A stretch of DNA of 30,426 nt from an uncultured Blautia sp. Its GTDB lineage: Bacteria; Bacillota; Clostridia; Lachnospirales; Lachnospiraceae. The notes beneath the pieces were generated by a model that was not told the DNA's origin, did not search any database, and worked only from the letters and a program-made list of their open reading frames with translations. A program made the translations under genes and the position numbers. Location: assembly GCA_900541985.1 (NCBI GenBank), contig UQLX01000028.1, positions 1-30,426 on the forward strand, given 5' to 3'. Every line of letters begins with the position of its first letter. The first letter of the stretch is position 1. Shown here piece by piece: positions 16,145-22,470 of the stretch.

Positions 16145-16441
16145 TTACATTTTATTTTTTGTTGGCATCGGAACAAATTCCAGCTTTAATTGCATCCCTA
16201 ATCCCTGTGCAAGTTTTTTCACCATACTCAGGCTGGGATTTCTTGTTCCATTCTCGATCCGGCTTATATCTGCCTGTGTAATTCCGGTTTTAGCTGATAA
16301 ATCTTTCTGTGTCATATTCTGCTGCACTCTTGCATCAATCATCGCCTGGATAATATCATATTCCGGTTGCAGTGCATCATATTCTGCCTTTACCTCCGGA
16401 TTCTGCAATGCTTTTTTTTTATAATCTTTATAGCTACTCAT
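16145..16441 (-). CDS. higA: HigA-type Xre antitoxin
   Basis: 98-aa HTH antitoxin. The Xre HTH (NMTQKDLSAKTGITQADISR) occupies about residues 42-61, and the end KLAQGLGMQLKLEFVPMP is typical of HigA partners of Gp49-like HigB toxins. The ATG at 16441 is chosen because GGAGG stands 7 bases before it, inside the end of the toxin gene. It is intact while its toxin carries a nonsense codon, so it may persist as an orphan regulator or neutraliser. Confidence 0.8.
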   Translation of the reverse strand: MSSYKDYKKKALQNPEVKAEYDALQPEYDIIQAMIDARVQQNMTQKDLSAKTGITQADISRIENGTRNPSLSMVKKLAQGLGMQLKLEFVPMPTKNKM

Positions 16442-16784
16442 TGCCATACCTCCGTTCATAATCTGCTTTATACTTCTTTGCCAGTTCTTTTTCTGCCTTT
16501 GGTGTCTTCTGCGATTTTTTTATAAATCCATTAGTCAGTACCGCCTTCTTTCCTACAATAAAGAAGTACAGTACTCTTGTAATATCTGATCCCTGCTTGA
16601 TACGAAGCTCAAATGTTCCATTCTACAATGGTTTTGAATATGGCTCACGAAGCAATGGACCGTTCATTTCCAGTAAGTCAATTGTCCGCAATGTTTTTGC
16701 CAGCAACTTAGGCTCCAGGGAATCTAATAGTTCCTGCACAGGGCATCTTCCATCTTCTGTATCATATAAAATGATCTCGTACAT
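16434..16784 (-). pseudogene. higB: HigB toxin with an internal amber stop
   Basis: From the ATG at 16784 the frame reads MYEIILYDTEDGRCPVQELL and so on to LREPYSKPL, then codon 54 is TAG (16625-16623). The same frame continues NGTFELRIKQGSDITRVLYF to the end at 16434, giving 116 codons of a Gp49/HigB-type mRNA interferase. Family members usually read PLKNGTFELR or similar, so one base change explains the stop. AGGAAGGAG precedes the ATG. Without readthrough the catalytic half is lost. Confidence 0.78.
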
Positions 16785-16810
16785 TAGTATGCTCCTTCCT
16801 CTTTATAATT

Positions 16811-16839
16811 ATAATATGTCGTATTCAACATATTGTCAA
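16811..16839 (-). promoter_or_regulatory. Promoter of higBA
   Basis: On the minus strand TTGACA, 17 bases, TATTAT, with an ATATGT/ACATAT inverted repeat across spacer and -10 as a possible HigA operator. The start codon follows 27 bases after the -10. Confidence 0.7.
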
Positions 16840-16892
16840 GATTATTCCAAATACTTTTCCATATAATATTACGCATGATTTCTGCAATATTT

Positions 16893-17024
16893 TCACTGCA
16901 TATATTCATCTTCGGAAATCATTCCCTGCTTTTTCTTTCCTCTGATTGTTCCCCACTGATGGTATTCCATGTGCTGGCGGTACTGGTCGTAATGGAACTC
17001 CATGCCCTGGATTCTGGATGCCAT
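16893..17024 (-). pseudogene. Tape-measure start fused to a short unrelated tail
   Basis: The first residues MASRIQG, the AAGGAGGTGG ribosome site and more than 40 upstream bases match the tape-measure gene start at 20868. After that the 43-residue frame reads MEFHYDQYRQHMEYHQWGTI and ends KKKQGMISEDEYMQ, which is not tape measure. It is the first copy of the tail locus, cut off within about ten codons. Confidence 0.6.
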
Positions 17025-17051
17025 GTGCGTAACCACCTCCTTTTGGGCATG

Positions 17052-17082
17052 AAAAAAGACGTACCGGTTAAGAATCCCGTCT
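17052..17082 (-). terminator. Terminator before the tape-measure start, locus A
   Basis: On the minus strand a stem AGACG / CGTCT is followed by TTTTTT and then CATGCC. The same hairpin-TTTTTTCATGCC arrangement occurs at 20896-20926, and at the left edge of the repeat (15014-15050). Confidence 0.5.
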
Positions 17083-17130
17083 GCAATCAAATTGGAAGTA
17101 TAAATTTTTCGTTAATTGTGTTATAATTGC

Positions 17131-17159
17131 TTGCTATCCGAATACAATAGAGTTATAAT
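17131..17159 (+). promoter_or_regulatory. Promoter of the relB-yoeB unit
   Basis: TTGCTA, a 17-base spacer and TATAAT (17154-17159), followed by AAAGGAGCTG before the antitoxin ATG. Confidence 0.7.
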
Positions 17160-17194
17160 ATAAACAGATAGAATACAGAAAGGAGCTGTTCATT

Positions 17195-17464
17195 ATGGCA
17201 CAGGCAACACTTACTGCAAGGGTCGATGCAAGAGACAAAGTTGATTTTGATGCTTTTTGCTCTAATGTCGGACTCAACACTTCTACCGCTATCAATCTTT
17301 TTGTGAAAGCAGTTTTACGTGAAAACCGCATTCCTTTTGAGATTGCACAGACTCCTGATCCTTTCTTTACTGAGCCTAATCTCTCTCATGTTAAGAAATC
17401 CGTGCAGGAACTCCGTGCAGGAAAAGGCACTGCTCACGAACTGATTGAGGTAGACGATAAGTGA
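17195..17464 (+). CDS. relB: RelB/DinJ-family antitoxin
   Basis: 89-aa ribbon-helix-helix antitoxin: MAQATLTARVDARDKVDFDA (beta strand and helix), NVGLNTSTAINLFVKAVLRE (second helix), then a flexible C-terminus that should bind the toxin. It has a good ribosome site and promoter. The frame overlaps the toxin by eight bases. Its final codon is AAG (Lys); a single G-to-A change here would at the same time have destroyed the toxin's ATG. Confidence 0.85.
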   Translation: MAQATLTARVDARDKVDFDAFCSNVGLNTSTAINLFVKAVLRENRIPFEIAQTPDPFFTEPNLSHVKKSVQELRAGKGTAHELIEVDDK

Positions 17465-17726
17465 AAAAATCTGGTCTGATGAAGCATGGGATGACTACAT
17501 CTACTGGCAGCCTCAGGATAAAAAGACATTAAAACGCATCAATCAGCTTATTAAAGACATCGAAAGAAATGGCTGCATGGAAGGTATCGGAAATCCAGAA
17601 CCATTAAAAGGTGATTTGCAAGGCGAGTTCAGCCGTCGGATTGACGAAAAGAACCGACTTGTTTACCATATGGAAGATGGACGCATCTTCATTGCAGCCT
17701 GTCGCGGACACTACAGCGACAAATAA
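17457..17726 (+). pseudogene. yoeB: YoeB/Txe-family toxin lacking a normal start codon
   Basis: Reads SEKIWSDEAWDDYIYWQPQD and on to GHYSDK, an 89-codon YoeB-type ribosome-dependent mRNA interferase. Catalytic positions are present: Glu in GEFSRRID, Arg in EKNRLVY and the terminal His-Tyr in RGHY. The codon where the start should be is ATA (17457-17459), and a TAG lies just upstream in frame; no ATG, GTG or TTG occurs before the conserved part. I infer an ATG-to-ATA change in the antitoxin/toxin overlap. Weak AUA initiation cannot be excluded, so it might be poorly expressed instead of dead. Confidence 0.75.
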
Positions 17727-17731
17727 GGATT

Positions 17732-17765
17732 TCCCACCCAGTCACACGGCTGAGTGGGATTTTTT
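17732..17765 (+). terminator. Terminator of the relB-yoeB unit
   Basis: TCCCACCCAG / CTGAGTGGGA (one mismatch) followed by TTTTTT, directly after the toxin stop. Confidence 0.7.
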
Positions 17766-17769
17766 ATAC

Positions 17770-17827
17770 CTTACCACCAGACGATTGTGCTTATTTCATT
17801 CACGATATAAGCACGGTCGTCTGTTTT
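17770..17827. repeat. Inverted repeat related to the abiE promoter region; also a plus-strand terminator
   Basis: CAGACGA-N2-GTGCTTAT and ATAAGCAC-N2-TCGTCTG form a long stem followed by TTTTTTT on the plus strand. The run GTGCTTATTTCAT and the following GCACG.TCGTC pattern match the repeat at 22471-22510 upstream of abiEi. In both places it directly abuts the end of the gpGT frame, so it looks like the leftover end of an AbiE cargo. Confidence 0.6.
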
Positions 17828-17833
17828 TTTGCC

Positions 17834-18375
17834 TTAGAACCGGTCAAAGTCCTCCTGCGAAGCCAGCTCTTTGTACGGATAGTCGTCATTCTGCCGTTCC
17901 GTGAACATATCGTTGACCAACCCGATGGTCAGCAGGTCGAGGTCGGCTATGCTGATACCGAGCTGTACACAGCGCAGCAGAAAGAGCGGGGTGGTCATTT
18001 CCCGCTCACTTTTTCGAGGTTTTTTCTGGATTCCACCTCGGTCTGCACGTTCAGGCCCCACAGTTCGATCAGCTGGGGCAGGATCTGGTAGATGGAGAAG
18101 GTGTTGAACTGGTCGAGGAACTCCTCCGGGCTGTCCGGCACATTCGCGGGGTCAGCATGACGGGCCATCAGCCATGCCAGGTCCTCAAACATCTCCAGAC
18201 TGAACAGGTCGAGGTTGGAATTGTCCTCATCATTCTCTCCCACGCTCTTTTCCAGCTGGCGCAGGTCTTTGTAAATGTCACGGCCGAACTTAATGCGGTA
18301 CAGGCGAGGCACAGCGGCACTTGCCTTAAAGGTGACTTCTTTGCCATCGATCTCGATTTTCTTTGTAACTGCCAT
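17834..18375 (-). CDS. Tail assembly chaperone frameshift product (gpGT-like), locus A
   Basis: The upstream frame gpG (18375 to 17995) can shift -1 at the heptamer A-AAA-AAC (18025-18019), read in phase as AGA AAA AAC. After the slip the ribosome continues PRKSEREMTTPLFLLRCVQL and on to SQEDFDRF at 17834. This is the lambda gpG/gpGT arrangement common to siphovirus tail operons. The long form should chaperone the tape-measure protein. The locus is now separated from most tail genes, so it is probably not functional. Confidence 0.65.
17995..18375 (-). CDS. Phage tail assembly chaperone (gpG-like), locus A
   Basis: 126-aa protein starting MAVTKKIEIDGKEVTFKASA and continuing with YRIKFGRDIYKDLRQLEKSV, typical of siphovirus tail chaperones encoded between the major tail protein and tape-measure genes. 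GGAGG lies 6 bases before the ATG at 18375. The 3' end contains the slippery heptamer giving the longer gpGT product. The neighbours on either side are only fragments of tail genes. Confidence 0.72.
   Translation of the reverse strand: MAVTKKIEIDGKEVTFKASAAVPRLYRIKFGRDIYKDLRQLEKSVGENDEDNSNLDLFSLEMFEDLAWLMARHADPANVPDSPEEFLDQFNTFSIYQILPQLIELWGLNVQTEVESRKNLEKVSGK
18019..18025 (-). promoter_or_regulatory. -1 ribosomal frameshift site (A-AAA-AAC), locus A
   Basis: The minus strand has the canonical X-XXY-YYZ heptamer in the gpG zero frame, with the -1 frame open for about 60 further codons. The identical site with surrounding bases recurs at 22710-22716. Confidence 0.75.
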
Positions 18376-18441
18376 AATAATCCTCCAAAATTTCATGTAA
18401 AATAGGCAGAGCCGAAGCCCTGCCGTGTTTCTGTTCTTCTA

Positions 18442-18471
18442 TTACTCTGCCGGGTCAATGGTCATACGCAT
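18442..18471 (-). pseudogene. Phage major tail protein, last codons
   Basis: The frame MRMTIDPAE ends at a TAA 67 bases before gpG. This is the place where the major tail protein should end, but the preceding DNA belongs to another tail gene in a different frame, so only the C-terminal few codons survive. Confidence 0.35.
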
Positions 18472-18520
18472 AAGGAAGTCCCATCTCCTCCACCAGAGCT
18501 TTTACTTCTTCGTGGGTCAT
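18455..18520 (-). pseudogene. Small tail completion protein, N-terminal fragment
   Basis: MTHEEVKALVEEMGLPYAYDH then a stop. The beginning matches small HK97-type tail-module proteins that normally continue past HFAEG or similar; the deletion junction lies at the end of YAYDH. GGAGG precedes the ATG. Confidence 0.45.
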
Positions 18521-18529
18521 TGGTTCCTC

Positions 18530-18690
18530 CTATTTCAGTGCCTTTTCGATCAGGGACTGGAGCTGCTCGATGCCTGCCTGCTCTGCCGGAGCGATATGCG
18601 GTCTTCCCGCCACACGTCCGCCGCCGCGCTTGGCATGTCCCTTTTCCAGCAGATGTGCCAGCTGGTAACGGTTCTTTGAATACTTCCTCG
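18530..18690 (-). pseudogene. HK97 gp10-like tail protein, C-terminal fragment
   Basis: The frame reads YSKNRYQLAHLLEKGHAKRG, then GGRVAGRPHIAPAEQAG and a final helix ending EKALK. The HLLEKGHAKRGGG...PHIAPAE block is the hallmark of HK97-gp10-like head-tail proteins. The N-terminal part is absent. The gene order gp10-like, completion protein, major tail protein, gpG is the normal one. Confidence 0.6.
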
Positions 18691-18725
18691 TTGCCTAGGC
18701 GTATTCGGGACTTTCACCCGTTAGA

Positions 18726-18742
18726 GCGCGCCCATGGCGCGC
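18726..18742. other. G/C-rich palindrome at the edge of repeat copy 2
   Basis: GCGCGCC-CAT-GGCGCGC, a perfect 7-bp stem, ends 4 bases before the start of the 973-bp repeat. It could mark an old recombination site, or be an accidental structure in phage DNA. Confidence 0.4.
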
Positions 18743-18748
18743 AAACTG

Positions 18749-18782
18749 AAAAAAGCACCTATCGGATTTCTCCAATAGATGC
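18749..18782 (-). terminator. Terminator of the TA cassette (copy 2)
   Basis: Same hairpin and T-run as at 15017-15050, downstream of the second toxin copy. Confidence 0.7.
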
Positions 18783-18798
18783 TCTCATCAATCTGCTA

Positions 18799-19092
18799 TT
18801 ATTTTTTTATGTACCTCTTCAGTTCATCATAAAAGTTTTCTCTGGTTCCTGCTATGACAACAACCACTAACTCTCCATCTATACGTTCAATCGTATATGC
18901 AAGTTCATAATTGGTCTTATTGTAATAAATGTCATAACCGTAGAAACCTGTCAGATCACCTGTTTTCGTCTCCCCTATCGTGTAATCTTCCCGGATTTTA
19001 TCAACGGCATCCTGATACAGCTTCTTAAGTTTCTTATCCTTCAGCTTTTTAAGATACTTTGCTGCCGGAGGATCAAATCGCACTGGCAACAT
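18799..19092 (-). CDS. RelE/ParE-family toxin (copy 2)
   Basis: 97-aa toxin, identical in predicted sequence to that at 15067-15360, including the beta-strand core VVVVIAGTRENFYDELKRY. It lies 3 bases after its antitoxin. Having two identical copies means either can be lost without freeing toxin, as each antitoxin can neutralise both. Confidence 0.8.
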   Translation of the reverse strand: MLPVRFDPPAAKYLKKLKDKKLKKLYQDAVDKIREDYTIGETKTGDLTGFYGYDIYYNKTNYELAYTIERIDGELVVVVIAGTRENFYDELKRYIKK

Positions 19093-19095
19093 AAA

Positions 19096-19437
19096 TCAGT
19101 CCTCCGTTCCAAAGACATCTTCGTAAGTTGCATATTCTGCTTTTCCGGCGGCAATGTCTTCTGCTTTTGCGAGCATTGCTTCTGCAGCTGGTCTGATCTG
19201 GGCCTGACGCTTTTTAAACTCAGTAAGCAGTTCTTCCCCAGACAAGCCTTCCTTAATTAGATCTGACAAAATCTGCTCTGCAAACTCACCACCAGCAGCC
19301 GTTTTAATTGGACGGATCACAAGCTCGTCACCACGTACCACACACTCGGCTTCATCACCAAACCCCAGTGACTGGTAGAACTTTTGCGGAATCGTTATCT
19401 GCCGCTTTGAAGAAATACTAAGAACTTTTCTGTTCAT
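19096..19437 (-). CDS. AbrB/MazE-like antitoxin (copy 2)
   Basis: 113-aa antitoxin, identical to that at 15364-15705. Start ATG at 19437 by the same reasoning (AbrB fold begins at MNRKVLSISSKRQ and GAGAGG precedes it). It should cross-regulate both promoters. Confidence 0.78.
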   Translation of the reverse strand: MNRKVLSISSKRQITIPQKFYQSLGFGDEAECVVRGDELVIRPIKTAAGGEFAEQILSDLIKEGLSGEELLTEFKKRQAQIRPAAEAMLAKAEDIAAGKAEYATYEDVFGTED

Positions 19438-19550
19438 TTTCGTGTTTCCTCTCTCCATTACAGCTGTAGGCATATTTACTACCCCCTTCTATCTTATGCA
19501 AGTCGTCCTCTTTGTATTTATGTTTTCTTGGTTTCTTTACTTCTAAGCCA

Positions 19551-19579
19551 ATTATAACGACTTTTGAAATCAAAGTCAA
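19551..19579 (-). promoter_or_regulatory. Promoter and operator of the TA cassette (copy 2)
   Basis: TTGACT-N17-TATAAT with the GACTTT/AAAGTC operator in the spacer, as in copy 1. Confidence 0.75.
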
Positions 19580-19719
19580 TAGGCTTGTTTGAGTCGATAT
19601 GTAAGCCCACCATATCACCAGGTCGCTTTCTACCTAGTAATATAGCGGGCCAGTTTATTCTTCCAGACCTGCACACCATGCGATGCCGGCCAGAACAAAA
19701 AATGCGTTGGCTAAGCATA

Positions 19720-20198
19720 TGCCGTTGCCCCAGATGAATCATATCATCCCATTCAAATAATCCACGCATAAATACCAACTGACTGGTTTCTATTACTGCT
19801 GATACCAGAACTCCAAACAATAATGCCCGATACCATTTCACTTTATGGTTTGCAATTATCGGTAATAAGGCTCCGGCCGGAAACAGCAATATACAATTCA
19901 AAAGATTTTCTTTTAGCAACGTCCAATCTTTATATTTCCAAATAGCCTTCCATGACCAAAACGGTATCAATTCATACTGGCGAACAGTGCTTGTTCTGGT
20001 AAATACCGCAGAGCTAAATACAATTCCAAGAAATATTACCATCATCACAACAGCAACTGCCTGAATTAGATTAATCTTTTTTCTACATACGCATCCTGCT
20101 ACTACGATGACTGTCAAGAGTAGCAATACACTAAATGCCAATATCTCATATTTCGACCATTTCTTATTATATGTTGTCCATATCTGGTAAATATCCAT
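19720..20198 (-). pseudogene. VanZ-family membrane protein, truncated by the repeat
   Basis: About 160 residues of a VanZ-like protein: four hydrophobic segments, and the conserved stretch LLFGVLVSAVIETSQLVFMR then GLFEWDDMIH. The family normally continues with N-x-x-G and another helix, but here the 973-bp repeat starts and the frame runs into its sequence. VanZ proteins confer low-level teicoplanin or lipoglycopeptide tolerance in some hosts, though most chromosomal members have no known role. The ATG lies 1 base after the stop of the upstream chimeric gene. Confidence 0.65.
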
Positions 20199-20199
20199 T

Positions 20200-20868
20200 C
20201 TATTCCCTTTCTATTTTAATCAAACCAAACCGCAAGAATATCGAGTACAGATAACTTGCTCCAAAAACCTTTAATTTCTTCGGTCCGTTTACATTTCCCT
20301 TCATCTCCATCGTTTCTTTCAGAGCAATATTTACACTGCTTCTGGTTATTGATTTCTTTTTCCGGTCAATCAGGATTTCATTTCCATTGACCGTATAATG
20401 AAATCTTAATCCCTTTACAGTCGTAAAAGAATAGCCTGAAAACAATTTTAACGTCTCCCACAAATGATTTTCCAGTAATTCATATGATTTACCGATGCAG
20501 CAATGCAGTTTTTCAACAGCCTGTTTTCTTTCCCGGTACAATCTACACCTCTCTGCATACAGGCTTAATTCATCTGCATCGTACTGCTGCTGGGTGATCT
20601 CACCGTTGGCAAGCTGCTCATTAGCCTGCTGTGCGGCAGCCTTCAGCGTTGCCAGCTTTTCCTTAGTAGCTTGAATGGCATCCCCCAGCATCTTCTGCTT
20701 CTGGACGACCAGTTCTGTATTAGAGGGGTCCAGTTTCAGGAGTTTGTTGACATCCTTCAGTCCGGACTGCGTCCCCTTGATTGACTTGTTTACACTTTCC
20801 AGTGCTTTGGAGAGCTTTGTGGTATCGCCGCCAATCTCAACGGTGATGCCCTGGATTCTGGATGCCAT
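20200..20868 (-). CDS. Chimera: phage tape-measure N-terminus fused to an accessory domain
   Basis: 222-aa frame. Residues 1 to about 98 (MASRIQGITVEIGGDTTKLS ... ANGEITQQQYDA) are the start of a siphovirus tape-measure protein. From about 99 on (DELSLYAERCRLYRERKQAV ... GASYLYSIFLRFGLIKIERE) it is an unrelated domain. That domain aligns by eye with the C-terminus of the HTH protein at 28552-29340 (shared pattern F-Y-x-V...IDR-x-K-S...L-x-A-K...P-K-L-x-x-x-A-x-x-L/I-Y-x-x-F-x-R-F-G-L-I). The start at 20868 has AAGGAGGTGG before it. The fusion is in frame and was probably produced by deletion of over 2 kb of tape measure. Confidence 0.7.
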   Translation of the reverse strand: MASRIQGITVEIGGDTTKLSKALESVNKSIKGTQSGLKDVNKLLKLDPSNTELVVQKQKMLGDAIQATKEKLATLKAAAQQANEQLANGEITQQQYDADELSLYAERCRLYRERKQAVEKLHCCIGKSYELLENHLWETLKLFSGYSFTTVKGLRFHYTVNGNEILIDRKKKSITRSSVNIALKETMEMKGNVNGPKKLKVFGASYLYSIFLRFGLIKIERE

Positions 20869-20895
20869 TTGCGTAACCACCTCCTTGCAGGCATG

Positions 20896-20926
20896 AAAAA
20901 AGCCCATCTGCACGGGGCAGACAGGC
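20896..20926 (-). terminator. Terminator before the tape-measure start, locus B
   Basis: On the minus strand GCCTGTCTGC / GCAGATGGGC (two internal mismatches) then TTTTTT and CATGCC, 28 bases before the tape-measure start. It isolates the cargo from late tail transcription. Confidence 0.6.
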
Positions 20927-20940
20927 TAAAAATGGGTATA

Positions 20941-20970
20941 AAAATACCCCGTCAGATTTCTCCAACGGGG
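20941..20970 (-). terminator. Terminator of abiE
   Basis: CCCCGT / ACGGGG around a 12-base loop, followed by TATTTTTAT on the minus strand, 10 bases after the AbiEii stop. The loop is nearly identical to that of the RelE/AbrB cassette terminator. Confidence 0.65.
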
Positions 20971-20980
20971 TTGCTACCGA

Positions 20981-21820
20981 TTATTGAATTTTACTCCATA
21001 AGAGCATTGTGCTCTCCATAATATCCTCATAACTGATATCAGCAGCATACGGATATTTCTTCTGGTAGGACTTCCAAAGTGTATGTAACTGTGCGTCATC
21101 ACTGACGGCAGCCATAATTTTGGGTGCTTCCTCTTTCAGATTTTCGGTGCTTCTTTTCTTACAGGTTGCCTCAAATGCCTTTTTCAGCACATCAGCATCG
21201 ATGTCCTGCTCGTAAATAGAAAGCAGTGTCTTGATGTCATAGAAGTCTCTCATTCGGGTATTCAAAAGACCTCTTGCAAGGACCGTCTGAAGTTTTTCTG
21301 CCAGAATGGTTTCTAAATTATACGACCAAAGGCTGATGGAACGGTCATCCAAGAGCAATTTATAGTTGTACTCGATTGCTCTTGGCGTGATAACATCTCC
21401 TGTAGAAATATCAATCTTCATCGGTGTAACGAGTTTTCCCATCACGGCATTCATGGTAAACCGAATACCCGGATATTCCATTTCATCCATGATATTGGAA
21501 ACTTCCTTAACCTCAAAGGTCACTCCATCGCCAAGGTCGATGTCCTTGATTTCATCCACAATCCGTCTGGCATCTTCTGCCGACAGATTCTGATTTTTAA
21601 TACTCGTATCGATATCCATCGTGGACCGCAATGCTACGCCAACCATTGCTGTCACCAGCATTCCGCCTTTGATGATAAAATTATCTTTATACTGCGAATT
21701 GGCAACTCTCTCAAGGAAACGCTCCATCATATAAATTCGCATGAGCGTTCTGGCATCTGCCTTGTTTTCCTTTGCCACATTCTTAATTCTTCCCTTAACC
21801 TGTTCAGGTGTCAGCTGCAT
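20981..21820 (-). CDS. abiEii: AbiEii nucleotidyltransferase toxin
   Basis: 279-aa DUF1814-type nucleotidyltransferase, toxin of type IV TA/abortive infection system AbiE. The catalytic signature is visible as FIIKGGMLVTAMVG followed by STMDIDTSIKN (Gly-Gly loop and D-x-D, about residues 47-78). A second conserved block NLETILAEKLQTVLARGLLN then RMRDFYDIKTL (about 170-195) carries the conserved K and D residues. Characterised relatives block growth by nucleotidyl transfer, in mycobacterial homologues onto tRNA ends. The frame is complete and starts 1 base after the antitoxin stop. Confidence 0.9.
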   Translation of the reverse strand: MQLTPEQVKGRIKNVAKENKADARTLMRIYMMERFLERVANSQYKDNFIIKGGMLVTAMVGVALRSTMDIDTSIKNQNLSAEDARRIVDEIKDIDLGDGVTFEVKEVSNIMDEMEYPGIRFTMNAVMGKLVTPMKIDISTGDVITPRAIEYNYKLLLDDRSISLWSYNLETILAEKLQTVLARGLLNTRMRDFYDIKTLLSIYEQDIDADVLKKAFEATCKKRSTENLKEEAPKIMAAVSDDAQLHTLWKSYQKKYPYAADISYEDIMESTMLLWSKIQ

Positions 21821-21821
21821 T

Positions 21822-22406
21822 TTACAATAATACCCCCATATATCTTCGGATTACATTATCAACCCGAAACAACTTTGCATATTCCATAAGTCGATTCAGG
21901 TCCTTGTCTCTTCTGGAAACATATGTCTTCAGAACGGAATTGAAATCCTGTGCTTCAATACTGCTCCGACTTCTCATCAGATCACAAATCGTTCGTTCCA
22001 GGTCATACATCGGAATCATATTCCCGTCATTGTCTTTCACAATGATCTTTCCGACATCCAGTAATTCCCGTTTTACCGTATATACTTTACAACTTCCATC
22101 CGCTGTAAGCCGATGCGCATTGTAACCGCTGTATATGGTAAGTGTGTGGACAAATGGTTCTCTGTCTGTCAGACCATGATAATAAAAAGCCTCGTCATGT
22201 GAAAAAACAGCATTCGGGCATCTCTTATGAAGCACATACAACTCATCGACCCAATCCGCTCCCGTAGAATAAACACCACGGCTGACCGGCTCCAATCCGT
22301 TTTCTCGAACATATTTGTAAAACTTAAATTTTGAAATTCCAGATTTTTCCGCAATTCTCGGCGTAAGGTAATCATGATTTTGAACTAATCTTGTCATCTC
22401 ATTCAT
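21822..22406 (-). CDS. abiEi: AbiEi antitoxin and repressor
   Basis: 194-aa antitoxin with an N-terminal winged HTH (YLTPRIAEKSGISKFKFYKY, about residues 14-33) and a C-terminal antitoxin domain holding PMYDLERTICDLMRSRS (about 133-149). Known AbiEi proteins repress their promoter by binding inverted repeats and neutralise the toxin without a stable complex. GGATGG precedes the ATG. Two inverted repeats upstream (22423-22452 and 22471-22510) fit this autoregulation. Confidence 0.9.
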   Translation of the reverse strand: MNEMTRLVQNHDYLTPRIAEKSGISKFKFYKYVRENGLEPVSRGVYSTGADWVDELYVLHKRCPNAVFSHDEAFYYHGLTDREPFVHTLTIYSGYNAHRLTADGSCKVYTVKRELLDVGKIIVKDNDGNMIPMYDLERTICDLMRSRSSIEAQDFNSVLKTYVSRRDKDLNRLMEYAKLFRVDNVIRRYMGVLL

Positions 22407-22422
22407 AGAATCACCATCCTTC

Positions 22423-22460
22423 CGTGCTTATATTGTAATCGAAATAAGCACGATAGTCAA
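22423..22460 (-). promoter_or_regulatory. abiE promoter with embedded operator
   Basis: On the minus strand TTGACT, 17 bases, TACAAT. The inverted repeat CGTGCTTAT / ATAAGCACG (22423-22431, 22444-22452) spans spacer to start site, so a bound AbiEi dimer would block polymerase. Confidence 0.75.
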
Positions 22461-22470
22461 GTAAAATCAA

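Larger units (their letters stand above)
18747..19719. repeat. 973-bp direct repeat, copy 2 (TA cassette)
   Basis: Same unit and orientation as 15015-15987. Left flank is phage tail DNA; right flank is the broken vanZ-like gene. The flanks differ completely from those of copy 1. Confidence 0.9.

Noticed and set aside
17770..17827. Short CRISPR-like repeats with GTGCTTAT
   Set aside because: Only inverted operator-type copies occur; there is no array of repeats with spacers anywhere in the window.
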